A stretch of 64,000 nucleotides of DNA, taken from Streptomyces sp. NBC_00683 (GTDB lineage: Bacteria > Actinomycetota > Actinomycetes > Streptomycetales > Streptomycetaceae). Position 1 is the stretch's first letter; each line of letters begins with the position of its first letter. The notes below the pieces were generated by a model. The model was not told the DNA's origin. It searched no databases and worked only from the letters and a program-made list of their open reading frames with translations. Shown here piece by piece: positions 8,079 through 16,607 of this stretch. The position numbers were made by a program, and so were the translations under genes. The stretch is taken from contig NZ_CP109013.1 of assembly GCF_036226745.1 (NCBI RefSeq), forward strand, positions 6,572,001-6,636,000, written 5' to 3'.

Positions 8079-9338
8079 TCACGGGGATGCCGCCCCGCTG
8101 AGCGTCTGTGGTGCGCCGGTCTCCCGTCCGGCCCCGGGCCGGTTGCCCTCCGCCCGGCGCACCGCCGGACCCATCGCGTAGCCGGCGGCGAGGAAGAGGC
8201 CGCCGAGCAGGAGCCAGCCGGGAACACCCCAGGTCAGCAAGAGCGCGGTGACCAGCGTCGGTCCTAGGGTGCGGGCCACGGCCACGCCGGTGCCGAAGAA
8301 GCCCTGGTACTGACCGGTCCGGTGGGGCGGGGCCAGGTCGAAGGCGATCTGCCAGGACCCGGCGGACTGCTTCATCTCCCCGATGACCTGGAGCGTCGCA
8401 CCGGCGACCAGGACCGCCACGGTGGCCCAGGCCGGCAGGCGAGCGGCCGAGACGGCGAAGACGGCGCACGAGGCGAGCAGGATGACGCCCGCGCGGCGCA
8501 CGGTGCGGTTGGCGGAGCGCAGATCGCTGACCCGGCTCGCAGTCCGTACCTGGAAGAGCATCACGGCAACGGTGTTGAGGACGAAGAGCCCCGAGGCCAG
8601 CCAGGCGAGTTGAGGGAAGCGGTTGGCGATCCACAGCGGGATGGCGAGGCTGAGCAGGGGCAGTCGCAACAGCAGGACCGTGTTGATGAGCGTGACGACG
8701 GCGTAGGGGCGGTCCCTCAGTACGGCGAGGCGGGGTTCGTCGCCCGTACGCCGAGGGGCCGGCCGCACGGCGGGCAGGCGCAGCAGGATCAGCGCGCAGG
8801 CCAGGAAGCCGATCGCGTCGAGGGCGAAGACGGCCAGATAGGCGTGGCGTGTCCCGTTGCTCAGGGCCAGGCCGCCGACCGCCGCGCCCACGGCGAGGCC
8901 CGCGTTCAGGGTGGACTGCATGTGGGCGAGGACGCCGGTGCGTTCGACGGGGGAGACCAGGCCCGCGAGCAGGGCCTGGCGGACCGCCGAGAGGCCCGAC
9001 TGGGCGGTTGCGTACAGGCAGGAAACCAGCAGGAACGGTACGAACGAGTGGATGACCAGGAACGAGGCGACGAGCGCGGCGGTGGCCAGGGCCAGGAGGA
9101 CCGCGGGTGTGCGTGGCCCGCGCCGGTCGGCGAGATGGCCCAGGGGCACCCCGGCCAGGGAGCCGACGGCCCAGGCGATCGTCAGCCCGAGGCCGAGCCG
9201 GGCCGGTGACAGGCCGACGATCTGGGTGAAGTACAGCGCCGAGCAGGTGTAGTACATGCCGTCGCCGATGGAGTTGCTCAGCTGGGCGGCGGCGAGGGTC
9301 CGGGGTGCGCCTGGGGGCGGCAGCAACCGTATGGACAT
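8079..9338 (-). CDS. MFS transporter
   Basis: Major facilitator superfamily permease of 419 aa with about 12 hydrophobic helices. The cytoplasmic loop between helices 2 and 3 carries the family signature as GVPLGHLADRRGPR. Gly- and Ala-rich helices and a conserved-looking motif in helix 5 suggest a drug-exporter-like subfamily, but the cargo cannot be read from sequence. The ATG at 9338 gives a normal short cytoplasmic N-terminus (MSIRLLPPPGAPRTLAAAQL); an in-frame extension upstream runs into an operator-like repeat region. It stands alone, 107 bases before the VOC fusion gene on the same strand. Confidence 0.9.
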   Translation of the reverse strand: MSIRLLPPPGAPRTLAAAQLSNSIGDGMYYTCSALYFTQIVGLSPARLGLGLTIAWAVGSLAGVPLGHLADRRGPRTPAVLLALATAALVASFLVIHSFVPFLLVSCLYATAQSGLSAVRQALLAGLVSPVERTGVLAHMQSTLNAGLAVGAAVGGLALSNGTRHAYLAVFALDAIGFLACALILLRLPAVRPAPRRTGDEPRLAVLRDRPYAVVTLINTVLLLRLPLLSLAIPLWIANRFPQLAWLASGLFVLNTVAVMLFQVRTASRVSDLRSANRTVRRAGVILLASCAVFAVSAARLPAWATVAVLVAGATLQVIGEMKQSAGSWQIAFDLAPPHRTGQYQGFFGTGVAVARTLGPTLVTALLLTWGVPGWLLLGGLFLAAGYAMGPAVRRAEGNRPGAGRETGAPQTLSGAASP

Positions 9339-9411
9339 GCGACTCCCGGGCCGGAGCGGCCCGGAGAGCCGCTCAACGTCACTGACCCGGGAAACCCTAG
9401 GCTTCGGGTGC

Positions 9412-9461
9412 CCCAAGATCGTGGGCCATTCATGAACGCCCGGGGTGGGCCAATTCTTGGG
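9412..9461. promoter_or_regulatory. Operator-like repeats upstream of the MFS gene
   Basis: Seven-base inverted arms CCCAAGA (9412-9418) and TCTTGGG (9455-9461) enclose a direct repeat GTGGGCCA (9421-9428 and 9445-9452) and a palindrome TTCATGAA (9429-9436). The block lies 74-124 bases before the MFS start, where regulators of exporters usually bind. No regulator gene is adjacent. Confidence 0.35.
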
Positions 9462-9621
9462 CATCGGGGGCTACTTGACGGGCTCCGATGGGCGGTGCCC
9501 GGACGGCGGTCCTACGGGCTCGTCATCTCGACGAGCCACTGGCCCCGGCGCACATCCACCGGGTACGCGCCGCTGTCCAGGCACCGCTTCCCCCCGAAGG
9601 GGGTTGAGGGAGAGGTGTCCG

Positions 9622-11553
9622 CTACTTCGTGCCGAGGTAGTAGCTGACCTGCGGCGGCTGGTTGTATCCGGTGTTCTGCCAGGCGATCCCGAGCCGGTAC
9701 ACGGGGTCACTCATCAGTGTGGGCAGCCGGAACTCGGTGGGGTGCGGTGTGGTGTACAGCCGCAGCGCCGTGGAGTCCGTGTTGCGCCAGAGCATTTCCT
9801 CGCGCCAGTCGCCGAGGAGGTCGGCGGAGAGGGCGGGGCTGCCCTTGGTCCAGTTGTTGGACTTGGCGTCCTGGTCGTACCAGATGCGGGTCAGTTCGGT
9901 GGAGCCGGTGTACTTCAGCACCTGGCCGTAGCCGACACCCGCCGTGCCCGACCAGCGGTGGTCGAGGAGCTCACGGTTGGCGTCGCCGTCCCACCAGATG
10001 GCGGAGTTGTACGAGGCCCCGCCGCTGAACGTCGGGACCGCGTCGCTGATCTTCGTACCGTTGGCCGCGTAGAGCCCGCCGCCGCTCGACCAGCACTCGG
10101 CACCGGCGTGAGTGCGGGTCAGGTCCGCGCAGATGCCCCGCCCGACGTCCGTGCCGGTCTTGGTGCCCCACAGGATCTGGCCGGTCCTCGCGTCATGCAT
10201 CTCGTAGCCGTAGGCGGAGTCGGTGTGCTCGTGCACGTTGAAGGATTCGAGGCCGGGCCGGGACGGGTCCAGGTCACCCACGTGCAGTGCGTCGCCGTGC
10301 CCGAGCTCGGTGGTCCACAGCCCGCTCCCGTTGTCGTCGACGGCCATGGCGCCGTAGACGATCTCGTCCCTGCCGTCCGCGTCCACGTCGGCGACCGCGA
10401 GGTTGTGGTTGCCCTGCTGGTCGAAGCCCTTGCCGTAGTTGGTGGAGCTGTTGGTGTCGAACGTCCAGCGGCGGCTCAGGTCGGTGCCGTTCCAGTCGTA
10501 CGCGGCGATCGCGATGCGCTCGTAGATGCCCCGGCTGAAGATCATGCTGGGCGAGGAACCGTTGAGGTACGCGGTCGCGGAGAGCAGCCGCCCTTCCCGG
10601 TTGCCCCAGGTGTCGCCCCAGTCCGAGACGGCGCCTCGAGCGGGCTCGAAGGGCACGGAGTCCATCACCCTGCCGGTCTGCCCGTTGAAGACGGACAGGT
10701 ACTCGGGGCCGCTCAGCACCGCGCAGTTCGCCGCGAGGTGCGAGGCCGACGCGTCGCCGATGACGGTGCCCGCGGAGTCCTTGGAACCGTCCGAGGTGCG
10801 CGCGGCCACCTCGGCCCTGCCGTCGCCGTCGTAGTCGTACACCTGGAACGAGTCGTAGTGCGAGCCGCTGCGCACATTCGTCCCGAGGTTGACCCGCCAC
10901 AGCCGCTTGCCGCTCAGCTCGTACGCGTCGTAGAGAGTCGGCCCGGTGCACGTGCCGGAGTTGGCCACGTCGGTGGCATTGGACGGAACCCACTTCAGCA
11001 CCAGTTCATAGGCGCCGTCGCCGTCCAGGTCCGCGGTGGACGCGTCGTTGGCGGCGTAGGTGTAGGCGACGCCGTCGCGGGTGGTTCCGCCCGCAGGCTT
11101 GTCGAGGGGGATGTCGAGACGGCCCGAGGCCCAGACCCCCGCCTTCTCGCCGGGCTGCTCGACGCCGTTCACCAGGGCGCGGACCTCGTACGCGGAGGTG
11201 GAACTGCCGCCCGTGTCCAGGAAGTTGGTCTTGCCGGTCTCCGCGATCAGTGTCGAGCCGCGGTACAGCTTGAAGGAGACACTCTCCGCGTCGCTGCCGA
11301 GCATCCGCCAGGTGACCAGCACGCCACCGCTCGCGGGCACGGCGACCAGGCCGCGATCCAGCTTCTCGGCCACGCGTGCGGCGGCCAGTGCCGCGGTGGC
11401 CTTGTTGGCGGGTGCGGAGACCTCCTCCGCCGCACCGGCCGACGGGCCGACCGCCAGCACACCCGCGGTCACGGTGAGCGTGGTGGCGAGCACCCCTCCC
11501 GCGAACATGCGGCCGCGGCGGCGACGGTGGGAAGCATGGATGGATCGGGGCAT
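9622..11553 (-). CDS. Secreted rhamnogalacturonan lyase, PL11
   Basis: Polysaccharide lyase family 11, 643 aa, cleaving the rhamnogalacturonan-I pectin backbone by beta-elimination outside the cell. MPRSIHASHRRRRGRMFAGG followed by a hydrophobic stretch ending PSAGA is a long signal peptide with twin arginines. A fibronectin-like N-terminal part is followed by an eight-bladed propeller rich in calcium-binding repeats such as DLDGDGAYE, DYDGDGRAE and DVDADGRDE. The ATG at 11553 is chosen for the signal peptide; the frame continues upstream without one. Galactan side chains hang on this backbone, so it complements the GH53/GH42 system 3-6 kb away. Confidence 0.94.
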   Translation of the reverse strand: MPRSIHASHRRRRGRMFAGGVLATTLTVTAGVLAVGPSAGAAEEVSAPANKATAALAAARVAEKLDRGLVAVPASGGVLVTWRMLGSDAESVSFKLYRGSTLIAETGKTNFLDTGGSSTSAYEVRALVNGVEQPGEKAGVWASGRLDIPLDKPAGGTTRDGVAYTYAANDASTADLDGDGAYELVLKWVPSNATDVANSGTCTGPTLYDAYELSGKRLWRVNLGTNVRSGSHYDSFQVYDYDGDGRAEVAARTSDGSKDSAGTVIGDASASHLAANCAVLSGPEYLSVFNGQTGRVMDSVPFEPARGAVSDWGDTWGNREGRLLSATAYLNGSSPSMIFSRGIYERIAIAAYDWNGTDLSRRWTFDTNSSTNYGKGFDQQGNHNLAVADVDADGRDEIVYGAMAVDDNGSGLWTTELGHGDALHVGDLDPSRPGLESFNVHEHTDSAYGYEMHDARTGQILWGTKTGTDVGRGICADLTRTHAGAECWSSGGGLYAANGTKISDAVPTFSGGASYNSAIWWDGDANRELLDHRWSGTAGVGYGQVLKYTGSTELTRIWYDQDAKSNNWTKGSPALSADLLGDWREEMLWRNTDSTALRLYTTPHPTEFRLPTLMSDPVYRLGIAWQNTGYNQPPQVSYYLGTK

Positions 11554-11779
11554 AGCGACCTCGTCGTCATCGTCGTGGAGGGACCGGTACGTCTCCTGGT
11601 CGCCGCACCTGGCAGGAAGGTTGCCGCCCGGACGGAGCCCGAGCCGGCGCCTGCCGTCGCGGGGCCGGATGCGCGCGACGGTCGCCGCGGAACTGAGCGC
11701 GGTGGGGGCCAGGTGGGGCGAGAAGCGCCCGCACATGCGCATCGACGTGGACCGCTACCTCCGTGAGTGGAGAACGCGA

Positions 11780-11812
11780 GTGGGGGCGGAACGCGATGCG
11801 TCCCGCCCCCAC
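11780..11812 (-). terminator. Terminator of the ectoine operon
   Basis: A 33-base hairpin with arms GTGGGGGCGG...CCGCCCCCAC, one A/C mismatch, then ACGC/GCGT closing a GAT loop. It lies 17 bases past the ectD stop. There is no long T-run, as is common in Streptomyces. Confidence 0.8.
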
Positions 11813-11828
11813 CGACCGTCGTACGTCC

Positions 11829-12722
11829 CTACTTCACCGGCGTGAAGTCGCGCGCCCCGATGAACTCCGGGCGGCGGATCGGAGCCGCGAAGGGCTCCTC
11901 GGCCGTGTTCTCCACGCTGTTGAACACGATGAAGACATTGCTGCGCGCGTACGGGGTGATGTTGTCCCCCGAGCCGTGCATGCAGTTGCAGTCGAACCAG
12001 GTCGCCGAACCGGCCCTGCCCGTGAAGAGCTTGATGCCGTGCCGGTCGGCCATCTTCGTCAGCGCCTCGTCGGACGGGGTGCCGGCGTCCTGCATCTGCA
12101 GGGACCTCTTGTAGTTGTCCTTCGGCGTCTCGCCCGCGCAGCCGAGGAACGACTTGTGCGAACCGGGCATGATCATCAGCCCGCCGTTGGTGTCGTGGTT
12201 CTCGGTCAGCGCGATCGAGACGGACACGGTCCGCATGTTCGGCAGACCGTCCTCGGCGTGCCAGGTCTCGAAGTCCGAGTGCCAGTAGAAGCCCGAAGCA
12301 CCGAAGCCCGGCTTCACATTGATCCGGGACTGGTGGACGTACACGTCCGAGCCGAGGATCTGACGGGCCCTGCCCACCACGCGCTCGTCGCTCACGAGCC
12401 GGGCGAAGACCTCACTGAGCTTGTGGACCTCGAAGACGGACCGCACGCTCTGCGACTTCGGCTCGATGATCGAGCGCTCGTCGGCACGGACCGCGGGATC
12501 GGCGATCAGCCGTTCCAGCTCGGCGTGGTAGCCGGCCACCTCGTCGTCCGTGATGATCTGGTCGACGGTGAGGAAGCCGTCCTGCTCGAAGCCCTGGAGG
12601 TCCTTCGCGGCGACGGGACCGGGTGCGCCCGGCGCGGACCAGATGACCGGGTCCTGGCGGGGAGTGGTCATCTCGGCGGCGCCGCGCGAGGGGTACAGGT
12701 CGGCGCGTACTTCGGTGGTCAT
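11829..12722 (-). CDS. ectD: Ectoine 5-hydroxylase
   Basis: Fe(II)/2-oxoglutarate dioxygenase converting ectoine to 5-hydroxyectoine, 297 aa, cytoplasmic. The iron triad is present: H148 and D150 in FYWHSDFETWHAEDGLPNMR and H249 in CNCMHGSGDN. The ectoine-hydroxylase signature around HSDFETWHAEDG distinguishes it from proline hydroxylases. It is the last gene of ectABCD, five bases after ectC, and is followed by the operon terminator. Start ATG 12722 fits the family's N-terminus and length. Confidence 0.97.
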   Translation of the reverse strand: MTTEVRADLYPSRGAAEMTTPRQDPVIWSAPGAPGPVAAKDLQGFEQDGFLTVDQIITDDEVAGYHAELERLIADPAVRADERSIIEPKSQSVRSVFEVHKLSEVFARLVSDERVVGRARQILGSDVYVHQSRINVKPGFGASGFYWHSDFETWHAEDGLPNMRTVSVSIALTENHDTNGGLMIMPGSHKSFLGCAGETPKDNYKRSLQMQDAGTPSDEALTKMADRHGIKLFTGRAGSATWFDCNCMHGSGDNITPYARSNVFIVFNSVENTAEEPFAAPIRRPEFIGARDFTPVK

Positions 12723-12727
12723 GGGGT

Positions 12728-13126
12728 TCAGCCCTCCTCTGTCAGCAGCGGATAGACACCGTTCTCGTCATGGTCCTCCCGTCCGGTGACGGGGGGGTTG
12801 AAGACGCACACGCAGCGGAAGTCGGTCTTGGGCCGCAGCGTGTGGTGCTCGTGCCCGTTCAGCAGGTACATCGTTCCCGGGGAGATCCAGTGCTTCTCGC
12901 CGGTCTCGTCATTGGTGAGCTCGGCCTCGCCCTCGGTGCACAGCACGGCCTCGATGTGGTTCGCGTACCACATGGACGTCTCCGTGCCCGCGTACAGCAC
13001 GGTTTCGTGGAGCGAGAAGCCCACCTTCTCCTTGGCGAGCACGATGCGCTTGCTCTCCCAGGTGCCGGAGGCGGCCTTCACATGCCGGTCGGTGTTCTCG
13101 ATGTCACTGAACGATCGGACGATCAC
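12728..13126 (-). CDS. ectC: L-ectoine synthase
   Basis: Cupin-fold ectoine synthase, 132 aa, closing N-gamma-acetyl-diaminobutyrate to ectoine. Family marks are visible: [20 protein letters not shown] at the N-terminus, the metal-site region [18 protein letters not shown] (with a likely Glu ligand) and [12 protein letters not shown]. Length is as expected for EctC. It sits between ectB (63-base gap) and ectD (5-base gap) in one operon. Confidence 0.97.
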   Translation of the reverse strand: MIVRSFSDIENTDRHVKAASGTWESKRIVLAKEKVGFSLHETVLYAGTETSMWYANHIEAVLCTEGEAELTNDETGEKHWISPGTMYLLNGHEHHTLRPKTDFRCVCVFNPPVTGREDHDENGVYPLLTEEG

Positions 13127-13189
13127 GGTGGGATGGTGCCTTTCTCTTCTGTACTGCTCAGATGTGCCTGCCCCGGGGGCGTACCCCGG

Positions 13190-14458
13190 TCAGGCGGTCT
13201 CACGGACGGACCGGGCCAGCGTGCGCAGGCCCTCGTCCAGCTCTTCGGGGGTGATGGTCAGCGACGGAAGCAGCTTCACGACCTCGCTCTGCGGGCCCGA
13301 GGTCTCCAGCAGCAGACCCAGCTCGAAGGCGCGGGCGCAGACGGCGGAGGCGCGCGAGGCGTCGGGGAACTCAAGGCCCCAGACCAGGCCGCGACCGCGG
13401 AAGTGACCGCCGAGCTGAGGGTTCTCGTCGCAGATCGCGAGCAGCGCCCGCTCCACCTGCTCGCCGCGTGCCAGGGTCTGCTTCTCCATCTGGCCGTCCG
13501 CCCAGTAGGCGTCGAGCGCGGCGGCGGCCGTGACGAAGGCCGGGTTGTTGCCGCGGAAGGTGCCGTTGTGCTCGCCCGGCTCCCAGATGTCCAGCTCGGG
13601 CTTGAACAGGCAGAGCGCCATCGGCATGCCGTAGCCGCTGATGGACTTCGACAGCGTGACGATGTCCGGGACGATGCCGGCCTCCTCGAAGGAGAAGAAG
13701 CCGCCGGTACGCCCGCAGCCCATCTGGATGTCGTCGACGATCAGGAGCATGTCCTGGCGGTGGCACAGGTCCTGGAGCGCGCGGAGCCACTCGGCGCGGG
13801 CGACGTTGATGCCGCCCTCGCCCTGCACGGTCTCCACGATCACGGCGGCGGGCTTGTTGAGCCCGGAGCCCTGGTCCTCCAGGAGCCGCTCGAACCACAG
13901 GAAGTCGGGGACCTGGCCGTCGAAGTAGTTGTCGAACGGCATCGGGGTGCCGTGCACCAGCGGGATGCCGGCGCCCGCACGCTTGAAGGCGTTGCCGGTC
14001 ACGGCGAGCGAGCCGAGCGACATGCCGTGGAAGGCGTTGGTGAACGAGACGACGGACTCGCGGCCCTTGACCTTGCGGGCGAGCTTCAGCGCCGACTCGA
14101 CGGCGTTGGTGCCGGTCGGGCCGGGGAACATCACCTTGTACGGCAGGTCACGGGGACGCAGGATCACGTTCTGGAAGGTCTCCAGGAAGGCGCGTTTGGC
14201 CGTCGTGGCCATGTCGAGACCGTGGGTGATGCCGTCGCGCTCGATGTAGTCGATCAGCGCGCGCTTCAGCACCGGGTTGTTGTGGCCGTAGTTGAGGGAT
14301 CCGGCACCGGCGAAGAAGTCGAGGTACGAGTGTCCGTCCTCGTCCGTCAGCCGGGCGCCCTGCGCGCGGTCGAAGACTGCGGGCCAACCGCGGCAGTAGC
14401 TCCGTACTTCCGACTCCAGGGTCTCGAAGACACTCAGGGCGGGCGGGGTGATGGTCAC
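13190..14458 (-). CDS. ectB: Diaminobutyrate-2-oxoglutarate transaminase
   Basis: PLP-dependent class III aminotransferase, 422 aa, making L-2,4-diaminobutyrate from aspartate semialdehyde with glutamate as donor. The PLP lysine is in TLSKSISGYG, and the cofactor-stacking region is FPGPTGTNAVESALKLAR. The GTG at 14458 is the start because AGGAG lies seven bases before it and the protein then begins TITPPALSVFETLESEVRSY, as usual for EctB. It is the second gene of the ectoine operon. Confidence 0.97.
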   Translation of the reverse strand: MTITPPALSVFETLESEVRSYCRGWPAVFDRAQGARLTDEDGHSYLDFFAGAGSLNYGHNNPVLKRALIDYIERDGITHGLDMATTAKRAFLETFQNVILRPRDLPYKVMFPGPTGTNAVESALKLARKVKGRESVVSFTNAFHGMSLGSLAVTGNAFKRAGAGIPLVHGTPMPFDNYFDGQVPDFLWFERLLEDQGSGLNKPAAVIVETVQGEGGINVARAEWLRALQDLCHRQDMLLIVDDIQMGCGRTGGFFSFEEAGIVPDIVTLSKSISGYGMPMALCLFKPELDIWEPGEHNGTFRGNNPAFVTAAAALDAYWADGQMEKQTLARGEQVERALLAICDENPQLGGHFRGRGLVWGLEFPDASRASAVCARAFELGLLLETSGPQSEVVKLLPSLTITPEELDEGLRTLARSVRETA

Positions 14459-14532
14459 AGCGAATCTCCTGCTCGAGGGGGGTGTGACGGGCGGCGGGTG
14501 AGGCATGCCCGGGGCGGGGGGCGGGTCAGGCC

Positions 14533-15063
14533 CTACGCGTGGAGCGGGCCGATGCGGTAAAGGACCTCCGGCAGGTGTGTTCCCTCCGGGAACAGTTCGC
14601 CGTCGAAGAGCACCTCGTGCTCCAGGGGAACGTCGTGGCGCTGCGCGAAGGAGGTGAACAGGCGGTCGGACGCGGTGTTGTCCGGAGTGACGGTCGTCTC
14701 GACCGAGGCCAGGCCCTGGGCGGCGGCCACGCGGGCGATCAGGGCGTCCAGCAGCGTGGCAGCCAGTCCCTTCCCGCGGTGGGCCCGGTCGACGGCCACC
14801 TGCCAGACGACGAGCGTCTCGGGGCGGTCGGGGCGGATGTATCCCGTAACGAAGGCGACGGGGTCGCCGTTCTCGTCGCGGGCGACCACGGAGGTCGCCG
14901 CGAAGTCACGGCACCACAGCAGGTAGCTGTACGAGGAGTTGAGGTCCAGGACCTCGGAGTCGCGGGCAATTCGCCAGATCGCTGCTCCGTCCTCCACTCG
15001 CGGGGTGTCGATTCTGAGGAATTCGCTTCGGGCACGTGCAAAGTCTGCTGGTGCTGCGGTCAT
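14533..15063 (-). CDS. ectA: L-2,4-diaminobutyrate N-acetyltransferase
   Basis: GNAT-fold acetyltransferase, 176 aa, which acetylates diaminobutyrate from acetyl-CoA, the second step of ectoine synthesis. The acetyl-CoA loop is RAHRGKGLAATLLDAL and the family segment is VLDLNSSYSYLLWCRDFA. The ATG at 15063 has no purine-rich ribosome site; instead TAAATT lies eight bases before it, so the mRNA may be leaderless. First gene of ectABCD; osmotic or heat control is usual for this operon but no specific operator can be named here. Confidence 0.96.
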   Translation of the reverse strand: MTAAPADFARARSEFLRIDTPRVEDGAAIWRIARDSEVLDLNSSYSYLLWCRDFAATSVVARDENGDPVAFVTGYIRPDRPETLVVWQVAVDRAHRGKGLAATLLDALIARVAAAQGLASVETTVTPDNTASDRLFTSFAQRHDVPLEHEVLFDGELFPEGTHLPEVLYRIGPLHA

Positions 15064-15327
15064 GCGAATTGAATTTACCCAGCAAAAATCAAAATTGCAT
15101 CGACGTAGGGGGTTGGGCGGGAGGTGTCGATGTGTTATCACGCGGGCGCGATCCAGGCCGGATCGGGGGACGTTTTCTCACCATTTGACCGGAATTTATC
15201 CGGCATAACGGCCTCTCTGTGGAGTCGGTCACAGGGTCGTAACTCTCGTGACACGCATCCGGATTACGCGGCCGGGCCATGTGGGAACTGGGGTGTTTAG
15301 GTGCGAGGAAAGCGGGCAGAAGAATGC
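15064..15327. promoter_or_regulatory. Upstream region of ectA
   Basis: Non-coding stretch before the ectoine operon, markedly more A/T-rich than its surroundings (15064-15100 and 15170-15210). A TAAATT -10-like box abuts ectA on the minus strand. At 15189-15203 the sequence CCGGAATTTATCCGG forms an inverted repeat with arms CCGGA/TCCGG, a possible operator. No -35 box is convincing. Confidence 0.4.
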
Positions 15328-15357
15328 GGGGAGCTGCTCCTGATAAAGCAGCTCCCC
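15328..15357 (-). terminator. Terminator after the class V aminotransferase
   Basis: Perfect 11-bp stem (GGGGAGCTGCT / AGCAGCTCCCC) with an eight-base loop, 43 bases past the stop of the aminotransferase gene read on the minus strand. It insulates the ectoine promoter from read-through. Confidence 0.75.
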
Positions 15358-15399
15358 TTATTCATCGATTGAGGCGCCCGATTATTGGTCCGGGTGAAT

Positions 15400-16506
15400 T
15401 CAGTTCCCCGGCCAGGTTTCCGATACGGCCTTGCGGGCAGCCTCCGGGTCGGTCGTGCGTCCGGCGCCGTCCAGCGCGGCACCCAGGGCGGCGAGCGAGG
15501 ACAGGACCGAGCCCCGCGTCGCGTCCACGCCGTAGTGGTTGACCCGGATCATCTCCTTGGACAGCGCGCCGCCGCCCGCGATCAGGGGCAGCGAAGGATC
15601 GGCGGCGAGCGCCCGCTCGACCAGGACGGAGGCGTCGACGCCCTCGGGGGCGCGCAGCGTCGTGGCGACCGGCGCCGCCTCGCGGGCATCGTGGACGTAC
15701 GGCTCCAGCCCGCCGCCGAGCGCCAGGGCGCCCGCCCGGGTCGCCGCCGCCGCCGAGGCGTGCCGGGCCATCAGGGAGTCCAGGCCCTCGGCCTCGATCC
15801 GCTCCAGACAAGCCTCCAGCGCCAGCATCTCCAACTGTGCGGGCGCGTGCAGCAGCGCCTTGCGCCCACCGTCGATCCAGCGCGTCTTCCAGTCCAGGAG
15901 GGAGAGGTACGAGTGCCGCGGAGCCTTCGGGTTGGCCGCGATCCGCTCCCAGGCACGCCCGCTCACCGACACCGCCGAGACCCCGGCCGGGCCGCCCATC
16001 GCCTTCTGGGCGCCGATGACACACAGATCCACACCCCAGGCGTCCGGCAACAGCGGCTCCGCCCCCACGGACGCGACGGCGTCCAGCATGAACAGCGCAC
16101 CGTGGGCCCGGACCGCCTCGCCGATCTCCGCGACCGGATTGGTGTTGCCCGTCGCGGCCTCGGCGTGCACCAGCGACACGAAGTCGATCTCCGGGCGCGC
16201 GGCCAGCGACTGCGCGACCTGCTCGGCGGTGACCGCCGTGTGGAACGGCACCGCGAGATCGACGACATCGGCGCCGCAGTCCCGCAGCCAGTTGCCGAAG
16301 GTCTGGCCGTAAGGACCCGTGACGATGTTCAGCGCGGTCGAACCGGCCCCGGCCCCGCCCCGGATGCAGCCTTCGAGGGGCAGCAACGCCTCGCCCTGCA
16401 TGATCACGACGTCCTGCTCGGTGGCGAGGAGGTCGGCCACCCGACGCTCGATCGCCGCGAAATGCGCTGCGGTGAGCGGGGGAAGGTCGAGGAGGGGGTG
16501 CGTCAC
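15400..16506 (-). CDS. Class V aminotransferase (serine/alanine-glyoxylate type)
   Basis: PLP-dependent enzyme of 368 aa. The PLP lysine is in IGAQKAMGGPAG, the acidic cofactor partner in MLDAVASVG, and the N-terminal loop QGEALLPLEGCIRG resembles alanine-glyoxylate and serine-pyruvate aminotransferases. The start ATG at 16506 gives MTHPLLDLPPLTAAHFAAIE, a normal family N-terminus. It is transcribed away from the amidohydrolase gene with a 101-base spacer and stands upstream of the ectoine operon behind its own terminator. The donor and acceptor pair cannot be set from sequence. Confidence 0.88.
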   Translation of the reverse strand: MTHPLLDLPPLTAAHFAAIERRVADLLATEQDVVIMQGEALLPLEGCIRGGAGAGSTALNIVTGPYGQTFGNWLRDCGADVVDLAVPFHTAVTAEQVAQSLAARPEIDFVSLVHAEAATGNTNPVAEIGEAVRAHGALFMLDAVASVGAEPLLPDAWGVDLCVIGAQKAMGGPAGVSAVSVSGRAWERIAANPKAPRHSYLSLLDWKTRWIDGGRKALLHAPAQLEMLALEACLERIEAEGLDSLMARHASAAAATRAGALALGGGLEPYVHDAREAAPVATTLRAPEGVDASVLVERALAADPSLPLIAGGGALSKEMIRVNHYGVDATRGSVLSSLAALGAALDGAGRTTDPEAARKAVSETWPGN

Positions 16507-16607
16507 GGTGGTGCTCTCTTCGGATCGGTCCAGCTGCGGTCGGCGGTGCTTCGAGGGTACCCAGCGCCTCCTGGAGGCCCTTGTCCACCGCCTCGTACAG
16601 TGCAGCC

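Noticed and set aside
9490..9621. Minus-strand frame ending just after the PL11 gene, looking like the C-terminus of a lost gene
   Set aside because: It has no start and runs back into the PL11 gene in a shifted frame; the codon bias is not clearly coding, so chance is the simplest reading.
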